DNA from: Sphingomonas kaistensis | Lineage (GTDB): Bacteria; Pseudomonadota; Alphaproteobacteria; Sphingomonadales; Sphingomonadaceae | Assembly: GCF_036884275.1 (NCBI RefSeq) | Contig: NZ_CP145607.1 | Span: 2,095,001-2,159,000, forward strand | Length of the DNA: 64,000 bases | Direction of reading: 5' to 3' | Position numbers and translations under genes: made by a program | Shown here: piece after piece, positions 18,099 to 27,836 of the stretch | Layout of the letters: every line of letters begins with the position of its first letter | How positions within the stretch are numbered: position 1 is the stretch's first letter | Notes under the pieces: generated by a model | Told to the model about the DNA's origin: nothing | The model's database searches: none | Seen by the model: the letters and a program-made list of their open reading frames with translations, nothing else

Positions 18099-19246
18099 AG
18101 TGCCCGAGCTAGTTCCCGCGCCTTGGTCATGGCGGCGATCCCGGCATCGATCGTCGCATCGTGCTTGGCGAAACACAGGCGAACGAGGCCGCGCTCGGGC
18201 TTGCCCTCGGTAAAGGGCGATAAGGGAATGACGGCAGTTCCGGCATGCGCGACGGCAAGATCGGCAAAGGTGCGGTCGTCGAGGGCAATGCCGGACGCGA
18301 CGAGGTCGACGCACTGAAAGTAGGTGCCTTCCGAAGGCAGGAGCACGAAGCCGGCCGCTTCCAACCCCTCGGCCAGCCGCCGGCGCGCACTCCCGAAGCC
18401 CTCGCGCGGCGCATCCAGCCATTCGATATGACGCAGGCCAGTCGCCACCGCGGCCTGCAGATGCGGCGGCGTGGCGAAGGTCAGATATTGATGCGCGCGA
18501 GCGATGACGTCGGCCAGCTGGCGCGGGGCCGCAGCCCAACCCACTTTCCAGCCGGTCAGCGAAAAGATCTTGCCCGCCGACCCGATCTTGATCGTCCGTT
18601 CGGGCGCTAGCGACGCCAGCGAGGTGAAGCGGGCGCCGGGCGCCAGTACCTCTTCCCAGACCTCGTCCGACACGATTAGCAGGTCATGCTCACGCGCGAC
18701 CGCGACGACTGCGGCGAGTTCCTCCGCATCGAGCACCCGTCCGGTCGGATTGTGCGGGTTGTTCACGACCAGCATTTTGGTTGCCGAGGTCACGACGGCC
18801 GCGAGAAGGTCGCGATCGATGCGCCACGACGGCGGACGAAGCACGACTTCCTGCACCATGCCCCCGGCGCGGCGGATCAGCGGCGCATAAGCGTCATAAG
18901 CCGGCGCAATGACGATCGCGCCGTCGCCCGGCTCCAGCGCTGCGAGCAGCACCGCCGCGATCGCTTCGGTCGCGCCGCTGGTGACCACGAACTGCTCGGG
19001 AGCCAGCGCCAGCTGCTGCCGGTCGGCGTAGAAGGCGGCAAGTGCTTCCCGCAGGACCGGTAGACCGCGCGAGGGCGGATACTGGTTGCTGCCTTCGCGA
19101 AGCAGCCGGGCCGCTTCGTCGAGCAGCGGTTCGGGCCAGCCGAAGTCGGGGAAGCCCTGCCCGAGATTGACCGCGCCGTGGCGGGCGGCGGCGAGGCTCA
19201 TCTCCTCGAAGATGCTGACGGGCATGGCTTCGAATTGCGGGTTCAC
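18095..19246 (-). CDS. PLP-dependent class I/II aminotransferase
   Basis: This 383-residue fold-type I aminotransferase resembles the methionine/kynurenine aminotransferase group. Motifs are [53 protein letters not shown] and the PLP lysine in [13 protein letters not shown], with the terminal Arg region [11 protein letters not shown]. The substrate cannot be assigned; the MtnE/YbdL-like or succinyldiaminopimelate types are candidates. The GTG start overlaps the stop of the upstream CoA transferase gene, so the two form an operon. Confidence 0.85.
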   Translation of the reverse strand: MNPQFEAMPVSIFEEMSLAAARHGAVNLGQGFPDFGWPEPLLDEAARLLREGSNQYPPSRGLPVLREALAAFYADRQQLALAPEQFVVTSGATEAIAAVLLAALEPGDGAIVIAPAYDAYAPLIRRAGGMVQEVVLRPPSWRIDRDLLAAVVTSATKMLVVNNPHNPTGRVLDAEELAAVVAVAREHDLLIVSDEVWEEVLAPGARFTSLASLAPERTIKIGSAGKIFSLTGWKVGWAAAPRQLADVIARAHQYLTFATPPHLQAAVATGLRHIEWLDAPREGFGSARRRLAEGLEAAGFVLLPSEGTYFQCVDLVASGIALDDRTFADLAVAHAGTAVIPLSPFTEGKPERGLVRLCFAKHDATIDAGIAAMTKARELARAL

Positions 19247-20334
19247 AACAGTACCTTTCGCGCGCGGAGATCGGCGACCTCTCCTTGCCCCAGTCCGAGT
19301 TCGGCAAGGATGGCGTCGCCGTCGGCGCCTTCCGGCCGGGGCGCTCGCGGCGGCGGCGGCGGCGTGCCCTCCAGACGAGGCGCGGGTCGCGGTTGAATCA
19401 CGCCATCGAGATCGAAGAAGGTATCACGGGCACGATTGTGAGGGTGATCGGGCGCTTCCTTCAGGTCGAGCACCGGGGCGACACAGGCGTTTCTGCCTTT
19501 GAAATGTTCGATCCATTCGTCGCGCGATCTTGTGGCGAAGACCTTCGCAATCGCTTCGCGGGAGGCCCCCTGCCCGACCCCAAGCCCGTCATACAGCGCG
19601 GCGCGAAATTGCGGCTCGATCGCGCCCACCGCGACCTCGCGGCCGTCGGCGCAGGCATAGCAGCCGTAGATCGGATCGCCGCCGTCGAGCAAATTCGCCT
19701 GCCGCTCGTCGCGCCACATTCCCGCCGCGCGCAGGCCGTAGATCAAGGCGCCGGTCAGCGCCGCGCCATCGGTCATCGCGGCATCGATGACCTGCCCCTC
19801 CCCCGATCGCTGCGCGGCGAGCAGCCCCGCCACCATCCCGAAGGCGAGCATCAACCCGCCGCCGCCATAATCGGCGACCAGATTAAGCGGGGCCGATGCG
19901 GGACGATCCTTTTCCCCGATGCAGGACAGGAGGCCGGTCAGCGCGAGATAGTTGATGTCGTGTCCGGCGTCCGCGGCAAGCGGCCCGGTCTGCCCCCACC
20001 CTGTCACGCGGCCGTAGACCAACCGCGAATTGTCCGCGAGCAGACGTTCCGGCCCCAGCCCGAGCCGCTCCATCACCCCCGGTCGATAACCCTCGATCAG
20101 CCCGTCGGCCGTCGCGGCCAGCCGGCGGACGATGTCACGCGCCTCTTCCTGCCGAAGATCGAGTGCGATGCTTTCGCGGCTGCGGGTTAGGGGATCATTG
20201 GGTACGGCGAGGTTGCCCGGCCGCTCGACCCGGATCACCCGCGCCCCGTGGTCGGCCAGCATCATCCCTGCAAACGGTCCCGGCCCCAGCCCCGCCATCT
20301 CGATGATCGTCAATCCGTGAAGCGCGCCGGCCAT
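19243..20334 (-). CDS. CaiB/BaiF CoA-transferase family, alpha-methylacyl-CoA racemase-like
   Basis: From ATG 20334, with GGACCTT just before it, the protein has 363 residues. It fits alpha-methylacyl-CoA racemase within the family III CoA transferases: [21 protein letters not shown] at the N terminus, [14 protein letters not shown], the catalytic-type His in [12 protein letters not shown] and the Asp in [11 protein letters not shown]. The racemase interconverts 2R/2S-methylacyl-CoA so that branched chains can be oxidised. That fits the acyl-CoA dehydrogenase encoded divergently. A proline-rich stretch sits near the C terminus. Confidence 0.85.
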   Translation of the reverse strand: MAGALHGLTIIEMAGLGPGPFAGMMLADHGARVIRVERPGNLAVPNDPLTRSRESIALDLRQEEARDIVRRLAATADGLIEGYRPGVMERLGLGPERLLADNSRLVYGRVTGWGQTGPLAADAGHDINYLALTGLLSCIGEKDRPASAPLNLVADYGGGGLMLAFGMVAGLLAAQRSGEGQVIDAAMTDGAALTGALIYGLRAAGMWRDERQANLLDGGDPIYGCYACADGREVAVGAIEPQFRAALYDGLGVGQGASREAIAKVFATRSRDEWIEHFKGRNACVAPVLDLKEAPDHPHNRARDTFFDLDGVIQPRPAPRLEGTPPPPPRAPRPEGADGDAILAELGLGQGEVADLRARKVLL

Positions 20335-20394
20335 AAGGTCCTTTCCTTTGCGGCCTTGTCGCCTAGGCTGCGGCAAAGGCCAAGGAGGACGTGC

Positions 20395-21528
20395 ATGCTG
20401 GATACCTCGTCGCGGACATTGTTCGACGCCGATCTCGACGCTTTCCGCGACACGGTGCGTCGGGTGGTCGCCAGCCTCGACACCGATCGCCACGAGCGCG
20501 AGGGCATCGTCGAGCGCGAAGCGTGGCTGCTTGCGGGCGAGGCCGGGATGCTGTGCCCGACCGTGCCGGAAGACTATGGCGGCCTCGGCCTCGACTTCCG
20601 CTTCAACGCCATCGTTTCGGAAGAGGCGAGCTACGCCGGAAGCGCGGTCGGCTGGTCGCTGCAAAGCGACATCGTCGCCGATTACATCCTCGCCTACGGG
20701 TCCGAAGAACAGAAGCAGCAGTGGCTCCCCAAAATGGTCTCGGGTGAAGCGATCACCGCCATCGCCATGACCGAGCCCGGTGCCGGAAGCGATTTGCAGG
20801 GCATGAAGACCATCGCGCGCAAGTCGGGTAACGGCTGGCGGCTGTCCGGCTCCAAGACCTATATCACCAACGGCCAAGCCGCAGACCTCGTCATCGTGTG
20901 CGCCCGCACCACCGAAGAAGGCGGAGCGCGCGGTATCTCGCTGTTCCTGGTCGAGACGGGCGACGAAGGCTTCACCCGCGGCCGCAACCTCGACAAGATC
21001 GGACTTCACGGCAACGACACCTCAGAGTTGTTCTTCGACGAGGTCCCGCTCCCGGCTGACCGCCTGCTCGGTGCCGAGAATGGCGGGTTCGCGATGCTGA
21101 TGAACCAGTTACCGCAGGAGCGTTTGTCGATTGCCGTGCAATGCCAGGCTGCGGCGCAGCGCGCCTTCGACTTGGCGGTGGAGTTCACCAAGGACCGCAA
21201 GGCGTTCGGCAAGAGCGTGTTCGACTTCCAGAATACCCGCTTCACATTGGCCGACCTCAAGACCCGGCTGCAGGTCGGGTGGGCGCACCTCGACTGGGCG
21301 ATCGCTCGCCACCTCGATGGCAAGCTGACACCCGCAGAAGCGAGCGCGGCGAAGTTGTTTCACTCCGAGCTGCAGTTCGCCGCCTGCGACACCTCGCTGC
21401 AACTACATGGCGGGGCGGGCTATATGAATGAATATTCGATCGCCCGGCTGTGGCGGGATGCCCGCGTGACCCGCATCTACGGGGGCACGAGCGAGATCAT
21501 GAAGGAATTGATTGCGCGCTCGATCTGA
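20395..21528 (+). CDS. Acyl-CoA dehydrogenase
   Basis: This FAD-dependent first-step beta-oxidation enzyme has 377 residues. AAGGAGG at 20382-20388 decides the start at ATG 20395. Motifs include [25 protein letters not shown], the FAD/CoA segments and [13 protein letters not shown]. The C-terminal motif is [13 protein letters not shown], with Gly where medium-chain enzymes have the catalytic Glu. As in long-chain/isovaleryl types, the base is therefore probably the Glu of LPQERLSIA. Substrate length or branching is not resolved. Confidence 0.9.
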   Translation: MLDTSSRTLFDADLDAFRDTVRRVVASLDTDRHEREGIVEREAWLLAGEAGMLCPTVPEDYGGLGLDFRFNAIVSEEASYAGSAVGWSLQSDIVADYILAYGSEEQKQQWLPKMVSGEAITAIAMTEPGAGSDLQGMKTIARKSGNGWRLSGSKTYITNGQAADLVIVCARTTEEGGARGISLFLVETGDEGFTRGRNLDKIGLHGNDTSELFFDEVPLPADRLLGAENGGFAMLMNQLPQERLSIAVQCQAAAQRAFDLAVEFTKDRKAFGKSVFDFQNTRFTLADLKTRLQVGWAHLDWAIARHLDGKLTPAEASAAKLFHSELQFAACDTSLQLHGGAGYMNEYSIARLWRDARVTRIYGGTSEIMKELIARSI

Positions 21529-21558
21529 TTTGCCGTTGACCCTTTGCAACCCTCGCGT

Positions 21559-21576
21559 ACTTACATTGTTGTAAGT
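21559..21576. promoter_or_regulatory. Perfect palindrome in the acyl-CoA ligase promoter (probable repressor operator)
   Basis: ACTTACA and TGTAAGT form perfect 7-bp arms around a TTGT centre. A TTGACC at 21536-21541 is 17 bp upstream, so the palindrome covers the position of the -10 element. The form suits a TetR- or GntR-type dimer, but no such regulator is encoded in the window. Confidence 0.55.
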
Positions 21577-21598
21577 CAAGCGAGCGGGAGAGAAATTG

Positions 21599-23272
21599 TT
21601 GAACGCCGAAGCGAGCAGCGCAGGACATCCGGTCCCAGCCGGCTGGGCCCCGGAACCGATCCCTGTCGGGGAGCTGCTGGTGCGCAGTGCGTCACGTCAC
21701 GGCGATCGCATCGCGCTCGACTTCATGGGGCGTCGCTGGAGTTATGCCGCCTTGCTCGGCGACGCGGTCAAGGCGGCGCAGGGTTTTCTCGATATTGGTG
21801 TCACGCCCGGCACTCGGATTGGCCTGTTCCTGCCCAACACACCGCATTATCCGATCGCTTATTATGGCGCGTTGCTGGCCGGCGCGACGGTGGTCAACTT
21901 CTCGCCGCTCTATTCGCCCGATGAAGTCGCCTTCCAGGCGCGCGATTCGGGCACCGAGATCATGGTCTGCCTCGACCTTGCCAAGCTGTGGGCGCCAATG
22001 CAGCGGCTGCTCGACGATGGGTTGCTCAAGCACCTCGTCGTCGGCAACCTCCCCGAGGTCTTGCCGACGGCCAAGGCGCTTGGCTTTCGCTTGCTGAAGC
22101 GCAAGGAGCGCCAACGCCTCCCCAACGATCAACGCGTCACGGCATGGCGAAATCTCCTCAAGCCGGGCACTCAGAACGAGCTGCCTGCGATCGACCCCAC
22201 GGCCATCGCCCTCCTACAATATACCGGCGGCACCACGGGCGTGCCCAAAGGCGCGGCGCTGACCCATGCCAACCTCACCGCCAACGCCCAGCAGCTGCTC
22301 GCGATCGACCCCAGTGGTGGCATGCGCGAAGCCCGCGCCCTCGGCGCGCTGCCGTTGTTTCACATTTTTGCCAACAGTGCGGTGCTTAATTCCACCATCG
22401 CCTCGGGTGGCGCGATCTACCTTATAGCACGATTCGACCCGGCGGAGGCTTTGGCTGCCGTGCGGCGTGGGCGGTTGACTGATCTGTTCGGGGTGCCGGC
22501 CATGTATCAGGCGATGATCGATCATCCCGACGTCGCCCGGACCCCGTTCGACAGCGTCCGGCAATGCTTTTCGGGCGGAGCAGCAATGACATCGGTGCTG
22601 AAGGACCGGTTCGAGAACGTTACCGGTGCCCGCGTGCTTGAGGGTTATGGCCTGACCGAAACGAGCGGGGTAGCGGCGGTCAATCCGTTTGTTGGCGAGA
22701 CTCATGCCGGAACGGTGGGAATACCGCTTCCTGGAACCGAAATCCGGGCAGTCGCGGATCAGCCAAACGTCCAGTGTGTCCCAGGCCAGGTTGGCGAATT
22801 TCGCATCCGAGGACCGCAGGTCATGGCGGGCTATTGGAACGCCGAGCGCGGCGCGCCCGATCCCCTGCCTGGCGGCTGGCTCGCTACCGGCGACCTCGGC
22901 GTGGAGGAACCCGACGGCTTTCGGCGTCTGGTCGATCGCTCCAAGGACATGATCAATGTCGGCGGCTTCAAGGTTTTTCCAAGCCAGGTCGAAGCGGCCT
23001 TGCTCAAGGAGGAGGCGGTCAAGGAAGCGCTGGTCATCGCCGTGCCCGACGACCGTGTCGGCGAACGTCCCAAGGCTTTCGTCGTTCTTCACGAGGATGC
23101 CGAGGCGACTTCCGAGGCATTGATGAACGGGCTCTGCCAGCGTGTCGGCAAGCACGAACGCCCAGTCGCCATCGAGATCCTTGACGATCTGCCCCGGACC
23201 ATGATCGGCAAGCCGGACCGCAAGGCGCTGACCCGAATGGAAGACGAGCGGCGCGCGGCCGCTACCAGCTAG
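21599..23272 (+). CDS. Long-chain fatty-acid-CoA ligase (AMP-forming)
   Basis: This adenylate-forming enzyme of about 557 residues activates fatty or related carboxylic acids. Two adjacent TTG codons (21596, 21599) can start it; GGGAG at 21586-21590 is spaced slightly better for 21599. The P-loop YTGGTTGVPKGA, the GYGLTE motif, ATGDLG, VDRSKDMINVGGFKVFP and the C-terminal catalytic Lys in MIGKPDRKAL are all present. It lies 70 bp after the acyl-CoA dehydrogenase with its own promoter and palindrome between. It overlaps the convergent GNAT gene by 11 bp. Confidence 0.9.
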   Translation: MNAEASSAGHPVPAGWAPEPIPVGELLVRSASRHGDRIALDFMGRRWSYAALLGDAVKAAQGFLDIGVTPGTRIGLFLPNTPHYPIAYYGALLAGATVVNFSPLYSPDEVAFQARDSGTEIMVCLDLAKLWAPMQRLLDDGLLKHLVVGNLPEVLPTAKALGFRLLKRKERQRLPNDQRVTAWRNLLKPGTQNELPAIDPTAIALLQYTGGTTGVPKGAALTHANLTANAQQLLAIDPSGGMREARALGALPLFHIFANSAVLNSTIASGGAIYLIARFDPAEALAAVRRGRLTDLFGVPAMYQAMIDHPDVARTPFDSVRQCFSGGAAMTSVLKDRFENVTGARVLEGYGLTETSGVAAVNPFVGETHAGTVGIPLPGTEIRAVADQPNVQCVPGQVGEFRIRGPQVMAGYWNAERGAPDPLPGGWLATGDLGVEEPDGFRRLVDRSKDMINVGGFKVFPSQVEAALLKEEAVKEALVIAVPDDRVGERPKAFVVLHEDAEATSEALMNGLCQRVGKHERPVAIEILDDLPRTMIGKPDRKALTRMEDERRAAATS

Positions 23273-23795
23273 GCCGCTGGAGGACCTTCGTCGGTCCGTG
23301 ATAATCGACCGTTCCCAACGCCTTGAAGCCGAGCTTTGCGGCCAGTTTAAAGCTCGGTTCGTTGCCTTCGCTGATGATCGCCCAGATCGGCTGCGACGGA
23401 AGCGTTGCTTCGGCCCAGCCTAGGAGCGCCGAAGCCGCCTCGTGCGCCATGCCGGTGCCGTGTGTCTCGGTCGCGAAGATCCAGCCCATCTCGGGCTCGT
23501 CGCCGAACGCCGGCTCGACCGCGCGGCGAGCGGTAAATAGGCCGACGTTGCCGACCAGCTTGCCGTCACTGAGACGTTCGACCGCCATGCCGCCGAAGCC
23601 GTTCAACAACCAATTGCCCGTCGCCGCGCAAATTCGGCGCCAGCATTCTTCCTCGCCCATCGGTTCGGCCCCGAAGAAGCGGTGCACCGCCGGCTCCGAC
23701 ATAATCGTGTGATACGGGCGAAAATCCTCGCGTCGCCAGCCGCGTAAACGAAGACGCCCGGTCTCCAGGGTCGGAGCCGGGCGTCCTTGCGTCAT
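23262..23795 (-). CDS. GNAT-family N-acetyltransferase (RimJ/RimL type)
   Basis: This 177-residue acetyltransferase is of the RimJ/RimL group, with TGRLRLRGWRREDF at the N terminus, strand GKLVGNVGLF, and the acetyl-CoA loop region ETHGTGMAHEAASALLGWA. The C-terminal NEPSFKLAAKLGFKALG is typical. The substrate is unknown and may be a protein N terminus or a small amine. It lies 15 bp upstream of nothing on its own strand other than the convergent acyl-CoA ligase, and it begins 15 bp after the rpmE stop, so it may be co-transcribed with rpmE. Confidence 0.85.
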   Translation of the reverse strand: MTQGRPAPTLETGRLRLRGWRREDFRPYHTIMSEPAVHRFFGAEPMGEEECWRRICAATGNWLLNGFGGMAVERLSDGKLVGNVGLFTARRAVEPAFGDEPEMGWIFATETHGTGMAHEAASALLGWAEATLPSQPIWAIISEGNEPSFKLAAKLGFKALGTVDYHGPTKVLQRPSW

Positions 23796-23810
23796 CGGTT
23801 GAGGCTGAAC

Positions 23811-24041
23811 TTACTTCTTGCCGAGCGTCAGACCGCCGAAGCGCTTGTTGAAGCGCGCGACCTGACCGCCCGCGTCCAGCATCTTGCCGGTGCCGCCGGT
23901 CCACGCCGGGTGAGCGGTGGGATCGATATCGAGGTGGAGGGTGTCGCCTTCCTTGCCCCAGGTCGAACGGGTCTGGAACTTCGTGCCGTCGGTCATTTCA
24001 ACGGTGATGAAGTGATAGTCGGGGTGGGTACCGCTCTTCAT
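23811..24041 (-). CDS. rpmE: 50S ribosomal protein L31 (Cys-free form)
   Basis: This 76-residue protein has typical L31 motifs [40 protein letters not shown] and RFNKRFGG. It lacks the zinc-binding Cys residues of the Cys-plus form, as usual in alphaproteobacteria. The leader contains a perfect stem-loop at 24065-24082, 24 bp before the ATG. Confidence 0.96.
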   Translation of the reverse strand: MKSGTHPDYHFITVEMTDGTKFQTRSTWGKEGDTLHLDIDPTAHPAWTGGTGKMLDAGGQVARFNKRFGGLTLGKK

Positions 24042-24064
24042 GGGTCGTAGGTCCTTGTGGATGT

Positions 24065-24082
24065 GGCTGGTTCCGACCAGCC
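24065..24082 (-). promoter_or_regulatory. Stem-loop in the rpmE leader
   Basis: GGCTGGT and ACCAGCC form a perfect 7-bp stem with a 4-base loop, 24 bp upstream of the rpmE ATG. It could be an autoregulatory leader element or just a stable hairpin. Confidence 0.35.
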
Positions 24083-24157
24083 TTGAAAAGGTGGCCGCCC
24101 CCTAGCCGAGCACCGCCTGCTTGACAAGAAGGCCCGCCCCGACCGAGAAGCGCCGCG

Positions 24158-24254
24158 GGTTCAGACCCGAGGAAGCCGGTGCGATCCCGGCGCTCTGCCC
24201 GGAACGGTGTGCCAGCGACACAAACGCTGGCAAGTCCGATACTCGGCCTGAACC
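24158..24254 (+). promoter_or_regulatory. Cobalamin (B12) riboswitch
   Basis: The conserved aptamer core is present: GAGGAAGCCGGTG, then the complementary CCGGC followed by GCTCTGCCCGGAACGGTG, and a B12-box-like AAGTCCGATACTCGGCCTG at 24232-24250. The closing P1 stem is perfect: GGTTCAG 24158-24164 pairs with CTGAACC 24248-24254. A TTGACA at 24121-24126 may be the -35 of its promoter. It lies about 90 bp before btuB, as expected for control of B12 uptake. Of the 306 bp between rpmE and btuB, the remainder (24255-24347) probably holds the expression platform. Confidence 0.88.
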
Positions 24255-24347
24255 GTCGTCCGTTCAACCGTCCGGGGCCAGGCGGAAGACGTGGCCCAAG
24301 CCTCCGCGACGACTTGCGAAACGTATCAAGTTGTCGGGAGTATCTCA

Positions 24348-26159
24348 TTGTTTTTATCTGACCTTCCTCCTCCGCCCGTGGCGGCGGAAACCATCGTCGT
24401 CACTGCCGCTCGTGGCGGCGAAAAACGTGACAAATCGCCTGCCAGCATCAGCCTGATCGCGCCGGTGACGGTTGAGCGTCAGGGCGAACCGCTGCTTGCC
24501 AGCCTGCTCCGCCTGACCCCGTCCGCCAGCCTGGCGGTCGCCGGTCCTGCCGGCTCGCAAAGCCAGGTGCGTTTGCGCGGCGCAGAGGCTAATCACACCC
24601 TGCTGTTCATCGATGGCATCCGCGCCAACGATCCCGCCGCGGGCAACGAGCCGCGCTTCGAGCTGCTCTCGGCCGACCTCGCCGACCGCATCGAGATAGT
24701 TCGCGGGCCGCAATCGGCGCTTTGGGGAAGCGAGGCGATCGGCGGGGTGATTGCCTTGAGCGCGCAGCCGCGTGACGGCGCCTCCGCCACTGCCGAAGCA
24801 GGCAGCCACCGGTTCGCCCGGGTCGGCGGATCGGCAGGCTATCGCGCCGGCGACCTTACCGTTGGCATCGGTGCTGGCGTGCAGGGCGCGCGCGGGATCA
24901 ACGCCTTTGCCGGCGGTCTTGGTGACCGCGACGGTTATCGCAACGCAGTGCTGCGCGGCCGGCTGGACAGGGTGACCGGACCGTTGACCCTGACCGCCTC
25001 CGGCTTCGGCATCGCTGCCCGAAGCGAATTCGATGGATCGGACCCGGCGACCTTTCAGCGAGCGGACACCGCCGACAGCAGCCGCAACCGGCTTGCGGCC
25101 GGACGTCTCGGCGGACGGTACGAGGAGAATGGCTGGACCCTGTCGCTCAGCGCCTCGCGGCTCGGCTCGCGCAACCGCAACCTCCTTGCCGACGTCGAGC
25201 AGAACCGGACAAGCGGCCGCCGCGACACGCTAAGCGCCGACGTCGCTCGTCAGATCGGTACCGCGCACCGCGTCACGGTCGCCGGCGAATGGACCGGTGA
25301 GCGCTTCACCGCGTCCGACACCGTCTATGGCGGCTTCAGCAACCAGCGCCGCAAGCGCGATCAGTCGGCGGTGACGGCCGAATATCGCGGCGAAACGGGC
25401 CCGCTGATCGCGACACTCGCCCTCCGCCACGACGCCTTTAGCGAGTTTCGAGACGCCACGACCTTTCGTGCCGGCGCTTTCGTCACGCTCGGCGGCGGCG
25501 TGCAGCTGGCGGGTAGCTGGGGCGAAGGCATCGCACAGCCGACCTTTTTCGATCTCTACGGCTTTTTCCCCGGCAGCTATGTCGGCAATCCCGAGCTAAA
25601 GCCCGAGCGCAGCCGGGGCGGTGAACTATCGCTGCGCGCCGTTACCGGGCCGTGGCGCGGCGCGGTCACCGTTTATCGCCAGCATCTGCGCGACGAGATC
25701 GTCGCCAGCGCCGACTTCCTCTCGGCTGTCAACGCCCGCGGCCGCAGCAAGCGTGAGGGCGTGGAGCTGGAAGCCGGCTGGAGCGGCGGCGAGCGGTTCA
25801 ACCTGTCGGCCACCTACGCCTATCTCGACGCCTCGGAACCCGCCGGGCGCGAGCTTCGCCGCCCGCGTCACAGCGGATCGGTCGCCGCCGACGGCGCGCT
25901 CGGACGCTTCAGTTACGGCGCGGCCCTGAGCTACACCGGCGCCCGGCTCGATCGCGACTTCGACCTGTTTCCAGCCCCGCTGGTGCGGCTTGGGTCCTAC
26001 TGGCTCGGCAGCGCGCGGGTCGCTTACCGGGTCGCGCCCACGGTCGAGCTGTTCGGCCGGGTCGCCAACGCCTTCGACACCCGCGTCGTCGATGTCGTCG
26101 GCTATCGCGCAGAAGGGAGAAGCGTCTTTGCCGGCATCCGCCTTGGCGCAGGCCGCTGA
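24348..26159 (+). CDS. btuB: TonB-dependent vitamin B12 receptor BtuB
   Basis: This outer-membrane receptor imports cobalamin with TonB energy. The frame opens further upstream, but TTG 24348 with GGGAG 8 bp before it is the best start, giving 603 residues. The TonB box/plug begins ETIVVTAARGGEKRD. Plug motifs QVRLRGAEANHTLLFIDGI, NDPAAGNEPRFELL and IEIVRGPQSALWGSEAIGGV are BtuB-like, and the rest is a 22-strand barrel. No convincing signal peptide exists in frame (MFLSDLPPPPVAAE); a hydrophobic run occurs in another frame, so a start or frameshift problem is possible. It is under the cobalamin riboswitch and heads the btu operon. Confidence 0.88.
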   Translation: MFLSDLPPPPVAAETIVVTAARGGEKRDKSPASISLIAPVTVERQGEPLLASLLRLTPSASLAVAGPAGSQSQVRLRGAEANHTLLFIDGIRANDPAAGNEPRFELLSADLADRIEIVRGPQSALWGSEAIGGVIALSAQPRDGASATAEAGSHRFARVGGSAGYRAGDLTVGIGAGVQGARGINAFAGGLGDRDGYRNAVLRGRLDRVTGPLTLTASGFGIAARSEFDGSDPATFQRADTADSSRNRLAAGRLGGRYEENGWTLSLSASRLGSRNRNLLADVEQNRTSGRRDTLSADVARQIGTAHRVTVAGEWTGERFTASDTVYGGFSNQRRKRDQSAVTAEYRGETGPLIATLALRHDAFSEFRDATTFRAGAFVTLGGGVQLAGSWGEGIAQPTFFDLYGFFPGSYVGNPELKPERSRGGELSLRAVTGPWRGAVTVYRQHLRDEIVASADFLSAVNARGRSKREGVELEAGWSGGERFNLSATYAYLDASEPAGRELRRPRHSGSVAADGALGRFSYGAALSYTGARLDRDFDLFPAPLVRLGSYWLGSARVAYRVAPTVELFGRVANAFDTRVVDVVGYRAEGRSVFAGIRLGAGR

Positions 26160-26886
26160 CGCGGCGCTTCGGGTCGCCTCGCTCAACCTCTGCACCGACG
26201 AGCTGCTGCTGCTGCTTGGCCAGCCGCAGCAGATCGTCTCGGTCAGCCACCTTAGCCATTCGCCGTACGAAACGGCGCTGTGGCGGGTGGCGCGGAGGCA
26301 CCCGGCGAACGACGGCAAGCTCGAAAGCGTGATCGCGCTACGCCCGCAGCTCATCTTGACGATGGGCGGCGCGGGCGGAGCGCGACAGACATTGGCGCGG
26401 CATTTCGGAGCGCGCCTGATCGAACTCGCCTATCCCACGACCCCGGCGGAAGTCGTCGCGCAAGCCTCGCAGGTTGCCGCTCTTTTGAGGCGCTCCTCAG
26501 CCGCGCTCCCCTACCGGCGGCAGTTGGCGCAACTGGAGGCCACAAGGCCTCGTCTCGAAGAGGGCGCTTTCCTCGGCGGCGGCGGGGTCAGCCTGTCGCC
26601 GCAAGGGCTTGGCGCCTCTTGGCTCGCCCTCGCCGGCTTTCGTCAACCAGCGCTGCCGAACGGCCGTTTCAACTTGGAGGCGCTGGCAACAAAGCCGCCC
26701 AAATGGTTGATCCGCAGCGACTATCGCGCTGAGCAGGTGAGTCGGGGGACGGCGTGGCTCAAGCATCCGTTGGTGACCCGCCTCGCGCCGCGCACGCTGA
26801 CCACCGATGGCCGCGCCTGGACCTGCGGCGGACTACCCATGTTCGCCGAAGTCACCAGACTGAGAGCCAAGAGGGCGGCGCGGTGA
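26128..26886 (+). CDS. btuF: Cobalamin ABC transporter substrate-binding protein BtuF
   Basis: This class III periplasmic binding protein is predicted to deliver B12 to BtuCD. TTG 26128 with AGGGAG 8 bp upstream gives 252 residues and overlaps btuB by 32 bp. The fold is seen from LRVASLNLCTDELLLLLG, IVSVSHLSHSP, the MGGAGGA segment and the C-terminal GGLPMFAEVTRL. The N terminus (MPASALAQAADA) is a poor signal peptide; longer in-frame starts exist upstream within btuB but do not improve it. The stop overlaps the btuC start. Confidence 0.82.
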   Translation: MPASALAQAADAALRVASLNLCTDELLLLLGQPQQIVSVSHLSHSPYETALWRVARRHPANDGKLESVIALRPQLILTMGGAGGARQTLARHFGARLIELAYPTTPAEVVAQASQVAALLRRSSAALPYRRQLAQLEATRPRLEEGAFLGGGGVSLSPQGLGASWLALAGFRQPALPNGRFNLEALATKPPKWLIRSDYRAEQVSRGTAWLKHPLVTRLAPRTLTTDGRAWTCGGLPMFAEVTRLRAKRAAR

Positions 26887-27836
26887 AGCGCTTTGCCCCG
26901 CTCCTTCTACCGCTGCCCGTGGCCCTGTGCGCTGCTGCCCTGCTCCTGCCGCTCGCCCCGCTCGAAGGACCGCCGGACCTCGCGCAACTGATTCTCCTCG
27001 AATTGCGTCTTCCGCGCCTGCTGCTCGGACTTGGCTATGGCGCAGTGCTCGGCCTCACCGGCGCCGCGTTGCAGGCCCTGTTCGCCAATCCCCTCGCTTC
27101 GCCCGACATCACCGGCGCAAGTAGCGGTGCGGCGCTTGGCGCGGTGATCGGGTCGACGTTCCTTGGTTTCGCCTCTCCGTTAGCCATGGGTGCCAGCGGA
27201 GCCACCGGCGCTGCGCTTGCGCTTGTCTTGCTCTTCACGGTGGCGGGACGGCGGCCGGATGCCGCTACCCTGCTCCTTGCCGGGCTTGCCATCAGCCTCG
27301 CCACCGGAGCGCTGACCAGCCTCGCGCTCGCGCTCGCGCCCTCGCCCTTCGCTTTCTACGAAGCGTTCGATTGGCTGATGGGAAGCCTCGTCGACCGGAG
27401 CCTCGGTCAGGCGGCAGCCGCCTTAATCCCTGCCCTCTTGGCATCCGCCCTGCTTGCTCGCCGCGCGGCTGCGCTCGACCGGCTGGCGCTTGGCGAGGAT
27501 GTGGCCGCGTCGATGGGGATAAAGCCCGAACGGCTACGGCAGGAAGTGGTCCTGCTCTCAGCGGTCGCCGTCGGCGCGTGCGTCGCTGTCTGCGGTGCTG
27601 TCGGCTTCGTCGGCCTGATTGCCCCGGTGATCGCGCGGCGCCTGACCCGGGGGCATCCCGGACGCGCGCTACTTCCCGCAGCGCTAATCGGTGCCCTGAT
27701 CCTGGTTGCCGCGGACCTGTTGACTCGGCTCGCCCCGCTCGGTCGGACCATTCCCTTGGGGGTCGTCACCGCCAGCATCGGCACGCCAATCTTTCTCTGG
27801 GTGCTGCTCGGCCTGCGCGGGAGAATGACATCATGA
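26883..27836 (+). CDS. btuC: Cobalamin ABC transporter permease BtuC (FecCD family)
   Basis: This 317-residue polytopic permease is of the FecCD/BtuC family, predicted to have about ten helices. Family motifs are LRLPRLLLGLGYGAVLGLTG, GAALQALFANPLASPDITG, the coupling-helix region LALGEDVAASMGI and VGFVGLIAPVIARRL with the following GHPGRALLPAALIGA. It starts at GTG 26883 overlapping btuF, and ends overlapping btuD by ATGA. The transported substrate is inferred from the riboswitch and BtuB. Confidence 0.9.
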   Translation: MKRFAPLLLPLPVALCAAALLLPLAPLEGPPDLAQLILLELRLPRLLLGLGYGAVLGLTGAALQALFANPLASPDITGASSGAALGAVIGSTFLGFASPLAMGASGATGAALALVLLFTVAGRRPDAATLLLAGLAISLATGALTSLALALAPSPFAFYEAFDWLMGSLVDRSLGQAAAALIPALLASALLARRAAALDRLALGEDVAASMGIKPERLRQEVVLLSAVAVGACVAVCGAVGFVGLIAPVIARRLTRGHPGRALLPAALIGALILVAADLLTRLAPLGRTIPLGVVTASIGTPIFLWVLLGLRGRMTS

